A stretch of DNA of 64,000 bases from Molanna angustata (lineage: Eukaryota > Arthropoda > Insecta > Trichoptera > Molannidae). The stretch spans positions 39,875,447 to 39,939,446 of the forward strand of contig OY754970.1 of assembly GCA_963576475.1 (NCBI GenBank), written 5' to 3'. Under the pieces are notes generated by a model, which was not told where the DNA came from, did not search any database, and saw only the letters and a list, made by a program, of their open reading frames with translations. Positions 57,050 through 64,000 of the stretch are shown piece after piece (position 1 is the stretch's first letter; the number at the start of each line of letters is the position of its first letter). The position numbers and the translations under genes are program-made.

Positions 57050-57318
57050 CAGGATTCGGAGCTGACCTCTTCTTTTCTTATTGAAATCGGAGCTGACCTG
57101 TTCTTTCTTTTGAAATCGGAGCTGACCTGTTCTTTCTTTTTAAATCGGAGATGATCTGTTCTTTCTTTTTAAATTGGAGCTGACCTGTTCTTTCTTTCTA
57201 AATCGGAGATGATCTGTTCTTTCTTTTTAAATTGGAGCTGACCTGTTCTTTCTTTTAAAATCGGAGATGATCTGTTCTTTCTTTTGGAATCGGAGCTGAC
57301 CTGATCTTTCTTTCGTGT
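57050..57318. repeat. 31-bp minisatellite, about 9 copies
   Basis: Units of aaatcggagctgacctgttc then tttctttt; a variant with gagatgatctgttc alternates with the main type in the second half, giving a 62-bp dimer. Confidence 0.9.
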
Positions 57319-57540
57319 CCTTTTGAAACCATAATTTTATTTGACTTAATAAGTTATAAAATGTTGAATATCCATATTAAGATTACAATTATAGTTCTTT
57401 TTAGTAAGAATAATAATGGAAGACGATTCACATTATGAAACGATATAGACAAAACATTATGTGGCGTATGAACAATCCTATTCTATGATTTTTTTAGAAT
57501 TCAACGAATATGTCCTTTTGCCGAGTAAGTATCTTCATAC

Positions 57541-57668
57541 AGTCCCTAAATTAAGCATAAATGCTTGTGCTATAGGTGAACGAAATCGGTCTAGGTTGGA
57601 TTCGAATTCGCGACCATTGTATTACTAACCCAGGGCGCTAACTCCTCTACCATCACACCCATCTGTAA
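57541..57668 (-). mobile_element. tRNA-derived SINE (family D)
   Basis: The minus strand shows gatgggtgtgatggtagagg then agttagcgccctgggttagt (A-box region), a B-box-like cgcgaattcgaatcc, and the 3' part agcacaagcatttatgctta. It has the same structure as 25892-26010. Confidence 0.75.
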
Positions 57669-57884
57669 ATTATTTCTAAATTGAAAAGGATTTTTTACGT
57701 CGAAGGAAATTTAGAAAACATTGGTAAAAAAATCAATTATTTTTTTATTAGAGATATCCTGAATGCTTGAATCAGCTCCAATATGTTGATTATTTAATGA
57801 CGGAAATCGAAAATACATAATATAAGATGTTATTTTACATATTTGTAAAAGTTGTGATTTAGACAAATGTGTTGTGTTTATAAT

Positions 57885-58133
57885 TTTACACAATGTGGGG
57901 TCACCAGCGACAGGTGTGTACGGGGACAGGGTGTGCATAAACTTATAAAAGGAAGCACGACACATTCGTATATACCTCTTACCAGTCTTGCCTCTCCTAA
58001 AAGGCATTCAGAATGGGCGGTGAACCTCATTGCTGAACCATGTGTGATGTCATTGTTATTGTCTGTAGTATTTTCGATTGCCCAGCTCTTACGATTATAA
58101 TATAAACTAGTGGAAGCACTATTCATAGCCGGT
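57885..58133 (-). mobile_element. SINE-like repeat B, near complete
   Basis: The minus strand reads taccggctatgaatagtgct, ttcagcaatgaggttcaccg, gtcgctggtgaccccacatt in the same order as 23288-23570. The antisense and sense open frames here are incidental. Confidence 0.75.
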
Positions 58134-58744
58134 ACATCACATAAAAAATAAATTTAATGGTTAAATAAAACAGCATGTAACTGTTGGTAGGCCGTTCGGC
58201 TTTCGTGCGGAGTTGTAAAAAAAAAACACATATTACTATCAAAAAGTGGTTATTTTAGCCTATGTATATGCATTTTTTATACGTGGGAAAGTTTAAATTC
58301 TAATGATTTATTGATATACATATGTAAAATACAATTTTGAATGTATGTTCATTGTTGTTTGTACATTTTTTTGTATGAAGTTTTGTATATGTGACATCAA
58401 TTGAATAGTATCAAACGACTAGAGCTATTGTTGCATTTAATAATAGATGCATCTAAATTCAGTTTAACCAACTTTAATAATATAACATAGTCTTTCTTAT
58501 GATTTTAAATCTATATATCGTAGATATTTATAACTTTGAAATAATTTTCTTCTCCATGAATACATAAAATTTCTAACACCTTGATGATGAACAATCCATT
58601 ATTGCACATTAACAAGGTATTGTTATGTTTAAATTATTATACTGTTATTATGTGATAACACCAAATAAACAGTTTTGACATATAATGCAACGTTCTACTT
58701 AGGTTTGAATAACCATAACGCTCTGGCTGCTTCCTCATTCGCTT
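58134..58744. other. No gene seen
   Basis: AT-rich intronic sequence with no element recognised. Confidence 0.4.
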
Positions 58745-58802
58745 ACTGATTTGGATGATATATTTCTATCTAATGTGATTGAAATATATCATCCAAATCA
58801 GT
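58745..58802. repeat. Perfect 22-bp inverted repeat, 14-nt loop
   Basis: actgatttggatgatatatt(tc) at 58745-58766 is exactly complementary to 58781-58802. If transcribed in the intron it would give a stable hairpin of pre-miRNA-like size at the small end. A MITE core is an alternative. Confidence 0.85.
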
Positions 58803-59146
58803 CAAGGCGTTAAGACAGTCTGATTATGAAGAACACTATCCAGATCTGCAGAATCTCAACAGTATAAATGATACTTATTACATTATTTTAATTTTTATTT
58901 AATGGCAATATTGAGAAAAATAGATAGTTGGTTACACTGACTATGTTATCAGGATGCAGCACTACAGATGCGGGAAGTATGGATGTCATGCATGGATAGT
59001 TATCTCATGGTATTATTTGTTATTCTTGTGGTTTTTTGTTTTGTTACCTGATAATGCTTGCGCCAAAAGTGGAGTGTTGTTATTGGGTGTCAACTGTCCA
59101 TTGCTGAGGTCCACTGTAACATACCAACAGGTCAATATTCATCCCT

Positions 59147-59237
59147 GGACTTGGAAGAACATGGATGAATACAATCTGTGAACTTGAATGAACATGGACA
59201 AATATTGTCCATGAACTTGAAGAACACGGATCAAAAA
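59147..59237. repeat. Short tandem repeat (about 3 units)
   Basis: acttggaagaacatggatga, acttgaatgaacatggacaa, acttgaagaacacggatcaa recur about every 37-40 bp. Confidence 0.7.
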
Positions 59238-60412
59238 CCAGCATCAAACCTCTATCAATGTGTCACTTAAATTTCGATATCATTTTGTTTCGCAACAAGA
59301 AACAGTTTTTGATATTATTTTGATGATCTCCTTCGATCAAATTAAGTAAGGTTATATAATTTTGTCGATGATATTTACCGTTCGTTTGGATTCGCTTTCG
59401 ACATATTTGATTGATTTGTTGAAGTTTAAAGATTTTGGATTTCAGTGTTATGAATTGCGTTTGGCTAATATTTCGTTGAAACAACTCAATGTTGTGCTAA
59501 GGATGTCACAAGTCAATGTAATATGAAGGAGGTGGTTTCTTTTAAAATAAAAATCGAATTACTTTAAAAAATATATTAAAATTTGTCCCGATTTTGAGAT
59601 ATTTAAAAAAAAGACACTTTTAATGAAACAAATAAGGATTGTCTGAACTAAGATTAAATTATTTGAGATATTCTCTTGGAACAGGTGACTGAAAAAGAAT
59701 AAAAGAGTGTCGGGTCCGTAGTTGAAAACTTGAGGAGCACAGTATCTACAATGGGTTGCATTGCTAAAATGAACGAATGTTATTATGCTAGACAGTATAA
59801 TTGTAAATTTTTTTGAATTCGAATTGAAAATGAACCATTAAATCTGAAATTTTAGCCAAAAACAATCAGGTTTATTAGTAATGATTTTGAAGGAGTAAAA
59901 GCGTGCAGGGATTAATCCAAAACTCAAGACTAAAATTAAATATACTCACAATATTAATTATGGTAAATACATATCAAACGTTATTTAAAATAATTTTTGT
60001 TTTATTTTACCATAATAATATACATGCGTGGAGCGTGCCAAACAGGAGTAATACGAGTTCATACAATCGTTATTTTGATCAATAAAACAGTTGTTATTAC
60101 AATATATTTATTCAATCATTTTTGTGAATAACTTAATATTAAATTTGGGTAAAAGAAATGTGAATATTTGATGAAAATATGCGCGTTATTGAACGTCTAA
60201 TGTTCGATTCAAAATTTCTGGCAGTTTGCTTTTTTAATTTTATAACTAGATGGTGACTTAATTTTTTCTCTATGATTCAAAAAAACATTCAAAATACTCA
60301 CACATTCTAGAAAACTGGATGTTGTAACTTTTGTTTGAAGAATCTATATACCTACAAGTAATGAGCTTCATCAAAATGTGTTAACGGTTTGCTGACGTTG
60401 GAATGAAACAGT
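59238..60412. other. No gene seen
   Basis: AT-rich intronic DNA; no exon or element recognised. Confidence 0.4.
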
Positions 60413-60415
60413 TGG

Positions 60416-60690
60416 AATAATGTGAGTTGTGGCCAACGCTATACTTTTCACTACCAATCCACTACACAATGTATACAAATTTTGTATGGAAAATTTTTCA
60501 GCATTTTCGACAATTCTTAAATGTTATTTTATGAAAGTGATGTGTCTTAAGCAATTTGAAAATAAAATATCAATTTTTTAGTTTCCTGAGCTTGAGGTGA
60601 CTTTGAAATATTTGACAGTTAAAAAATTGAGAGGAACTAATCAGATATCCTTCAAAATCTAATGGGGTCTAAGCTAGTATTAGATAAAAA
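60416..60690 (+). mobile_element. Repeat X copy 3, 5' part
   Basis: gtgagttgtggccaacgcta, attttgtatggaaaattttt, tgagaggaactaatcagata and tccttcaaaatctaat follow the order of 24103-24520. It lacks the stretch 24220-24370 and stops near 60690. Confidence 0.7.
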
Positions 60691-61544
60691 AAAATCATTT
60701 AAAGAACATCTATACAATGGAATCTGTACATATTTTATAACCTTTATTTAGTATTTTTTGTGTTTTAATAAGTATGTAGTGTTTTTTTTAAATCTAATGG
60801 TAACAAAAATACAGTTAATCGAAAATTGTATGTAGGTAACTAAATATTTGTTCATCGTTAACTAACGCAAAGTGGAAGATCGTTATGCAAAAAAATACTA
60901 TTCAAAAAAAGATGTGAGTTTTTTTGTAATCGAGCTAAATATCTTTGGTTTACGAGTCATAATCTGAGCCTACGTTTATATAAATGTACGACGAGTCGAA
61001 ATAAAAAAATATCGCTGTCTAATAAAAAAACATTTTGAAAGTAAATTGTCCGAGGAATCTCTAAATTCCTTAGCACGCTTACTTGAGAATTTCGAGCAAA
61101 GAAATCGTCGAAATTAATATGGTTAGTAAAAGTACGCGGTAGATTGGAAGGAAGGTTCAAGGTAGAGGGTGTGTGAGGTAGGCGCAGAGGGGGGATCTCC
61201 TACTTTTACCGGCTGCAGGGCAATGATTAATGAATTGAAGAGTGGCTCGTCAGTTTTCTATGGGGTGCGGTCTCTACACGTTATAAGTATACAAATATAA
61301 TAATATATTTTGCTCCAATACTACACATTTCTGATAATATGTAAGAAGTTCCATTACGTTATTAAGAAAATTTATATAGTCTCTCACTAATGGTAAAAAA
61401 TATTCTTTAAATGCTCAATCACTTAGTATGAGTAATACCTAATTATAAAAGCGAATTTATTTGTCTATAAAATATCATAGGCGTTTAAACTGCTCTTATA
61501 ATATAATCTGACATTGATTGAATATCAAATATATCTATAGTTGT
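60691..61544. other. No gene seen
   Basis: A less AT-rich patch at 61140-61270 (ggaaggaaggttcaaggtag, gcgcagaggggggatctcct) has no open frame supported by splice sites on either strand. Confidence 0.4.
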
Positions 61545-61795
61545 TGCATATATGCCAAAATTGGATTTTTTCCCCTGTAAACTTTCTTTGTCACTTCATA
61601 GATGGCGATGGTGTTATAGAACTTTTAATCATTGGATTGATATGGAACTCAATAAGCAGGCATATTTGGTGAGCGTTGCGCAAGCGCATAAAGTGATCAC
61701 GTAAACCAGCCGATTACAGGTCGAATGCCCTGTAGGTGACTTGAGTTCCAGGTTCTTCTATAATAATCCAACTTCGTGTCTATTGAGACGTAAAA
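61545..61795 (+). mobile_element. Repeat family F, copy 3
   Basis: gagcgttgcgcaagcgcata, aagtgatcacgtaaaccagc, cctgtaggtgacttgagttc and cttcgtgtctattgagac match 16190-16320, with its own diverged left part. Confidence 0.8.
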
Positions 61796-64000
61796 AAAAC
61801 GTTATAATTTTTGTTTTAATATTATTTTCTTGAAATTTATATGTTTTTATCAGTTTACTATTATATGTAGTTATGTAGTTTCTCACGTATATTCTTGCTC
61901 TAACTAATTTGAGTTTATTTGTAATATTATGTAGATTTATAAGAAAATTGTGTAATCATCTTTTCAAAGGACCCTTTTAATCTCATAGTATCGTTTCCAA
62001 CGTGCGTATGAATGATGCAAATTATTTTTTAAATTATTTATGTAAAAAATAATTAAACTTTTTAATTTTGTCTTCGAACAAAGTAATCAAAACATATATT
62101 ATAATACGATTGTTGAATGAATTTTTTTAGAGGTGTATATTATAAAAATACATTTATCTTAGTGGAGTGTAGTCGTGGCTCAACCCATCATAGGTCCAAG
62201 CGAGTGTGAGTGTGTATTCTTACAAGCAATTCACTATCCATCACCAAGAAGCCGTGTTTTTTCACGTTTTAATAAAAACTATATTGGATACTGAATTCCA
62301 AACACCACCGGTCGATGGTGTGGTGTATGAGAGGAAGGTGTTCAATATGAAATATCCACATCTCAGTGGGAAGAGTGAAAGATTCTGACCCGTGTTATTG
62401 GTATGAGCGAAAGACTGACCCATGATATATTGATGCTCCATTTTATACCGAAACACGCCCCAAACACGTGGCTGGAATCCATTTTGAGTTAAACAGTTTA
62501 CAAATGCGTGAGGGAGAATCAAACATGTTTTTAATACCGGCCATCAATAACTCACTCATCTCCATTGCAAATTTAACTGCTCCTCATGAACTCAACTGAA
62601 CATTTTCATACGAATGCAGCACAGACGATATTCTCAAGCAAAACACATAGCTGTATCTAAAATACAACTCCTCTCGAACTTTGGGCTTAAGGGGGCGGTG
62701 CCAGAATATTGCAAATGAAGATGTATATTCCCCACTATTTCATTTTCCTTATTTATGGCCCAGAACAGAATTAATTCGTAAGGAAAATAATTAGTCAAAC
62801 CGATTCAAATGTGACATAAAGTATACCTAGTGTCGTGTTGTTGTGTCTTATATTAAAATGCGGAATGAATTGTTGAGAAGGGTTTATAACAATAATTTAT
62901 GCAAAGTGCTGTTGTATATATTAATAAACATTACATAATAATATTGTATACAAATTTCAAACTTCCTTCAGCTGTCACAGCTTCGTGTAGGTACCCACCT
63001 AGAAATTTAATAAACAAATTTGCCAAACAACAACTGTCAACTTTAGTTTATTCACTCGATGATTATTAAGGGACACACTGATAGGGTTTATGTAATGCTG
63101 TTTTTAACACCAGTCAAATAAATGGTATATAAAAAATAACAAGCAAACACAATAAGTATTAGAATTTCACACAAATACGTAATCAAAAAAAAATTCTTTT
63201 AAATATTGGCATTTTGATGCCAGACAATAACTAAACACATTTATTAAATCTACGATATGAATAATTTGTATTTTGCATAGATATCTAAGTTCATATGAAA
63301 ATATATATTATAATTTAAATCGACAATATACTACTTTAATTTTTTTTTCGTTATAAAAACAATAAAAAATATCTATATCATAAAAATTTACTACATTTGT
63401 TTTGTAATCTAAGTTTAAAACTATGTATAAAACCTGTAATTTAAATGACATTAATATGTTTTAAATTACATTTAAGTTTAATATCAAACTAAGTTAGCAC
63501 ACAATAAAATAAAAATTTGTAATATCTATATATATATAAACACTATTAATTTCTATGTTTATATCTCTAAGAGTTTTTTAATACATTTATTTGAAATTAT
63601 CACTTACTAAAAAAAATAAAATCTCTAAATCGAACAATGAAAGATATATAATCAAACAGTAGGTGTTTCACAAATTTTATTTAGAGTTGATTCATTTATC
63701 TATTTTGTGAAATAAAAAAAATCGGCTACTAAAGAAATAGAATTATATAAATATAATAATATATTATTTGATCACAATTAAAATGTAACAATAAATAAAG
63801 ATAATATAAAAAAATAGCACAAATGCACACCACCAAGCTCGTTGACGATATTGAAAAAAAAATATTCTCTGATAATTAAGAATATTCAAAGATGATTAAG
63901 ATTCTGAAATATTCTTGGAAAATCACGAATGTTCGGGGATAATTTCGAATAGGTCCAGGGAAAAATGATTTGTGTTAAACATAGTTTTGTGTAATTTTGA
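61796..64000. other. No gene seen
   Basis: 62160-62720 is less AT-rich with two short opposing open frames, without recognisable domains or splice-supported exons. The remainder, especially 62800-64000, is very AT-rich. Confidence 0.4.

Larger units (their letters stand above)
54807..64000 (-). other. Upstream Musashi intron, continuing beyond the window
   Basis: No further Musashi exon was found to the right; RRM motifs such as KIFVGGL or GFGFV are absent in all minus frames given. The intron is therefore at least 9.2 kb. It is AT-rich, with minisatellites at 54920-56080, 57050-57318 and 59147-59237, SINE copies, repeat X and F copies, and one perfect hairpin. 61140-61270 and 62160-62720 are less AT-rich but show no clear exon. 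Confidence 0.55.

Noticed and set aside
61180..61215. A micro-exon of the Musashi gene (ccctgcag acceptor, ggtaaaag donor)
   Set aside because: The two sites are only three bases apart on the minus strand, so no meaningful exon is defined.

Overview
The window is AT-rich animal DNA, most likely from a moth or butterfly. It has no operons or bacterial signals. It does have spliced exons with GT-AG borders, many decayed non-LTR retrotransposon tails, tRNA-derived SINEs, fold-back elements, and runs such as taggtacctac and (tatg)n that are typical of lepidopteran non-coding DNA. The clade assignment is inference; the insect character of the one host gene is better supported.

The only convincing host gene lies on the minus strand at about 49.5-54.8 kb. 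It is the 3' part of a Musashi-family RNA-binding protein gene (Rbp6/msi type). Three exons are visible: 54806-54565 (80 codons of the Ala/Pro/Gly-rich C-terminal region), 50836-50770 (a short exon encoding the conserved end DPLIPAAFTNGYH and a stop), and a 3' exon starting at 49634. If the middle exon is skipped, the third exon continues the reading frame with a different, proline-rich 37-codon C-terminus. The two RRM domains are not in the window, so they must lie more than 9 kb away beyond the right edge. The 40-49.5 kb stretch is poor in repeats and may be a long 3' UTR.

Layout: 1-3.3 kb, a 313-bp satellite with a 627-bp higher-order unit. 3.4-5.3 kb, a minus-strand Ty3/gypsy element that has lost RT, RNase H and most of integrase, still with its tRNA-Ser primer-binding site. 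6-27.5 kb, a mosaic of SINEs, LINE 3' fragments, fold-back MITEs and minisatellites. 27.6-32.4 kb, a second gypsy-like element (minus strand) split by a nearly intact RTE-like LINE. 33.5-34.6 kb, a CpG-rich promoter-like segment and a doubtful exon. 36-39 kb, more SINEs, LINE tails, a tandem repeat and a MITE. 39.9-54.8 kb, the Musashi 3' region. 54.9-64 kb, its upstream intron, with several minisatellites and scattered transposon copies.

Several layers of nesting can be ordered in time: a LINE inside an older repeat (9.5-10.6 kb), a SINE inside a fold-back element (25.5-26.6 kb), and an RTE LINE inside gypsy. Three places show short templated or fold-back insertions (4861-4941, 19551-19593, 31329-31380). 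No complete autonomous element and no bacterial-type system was found.
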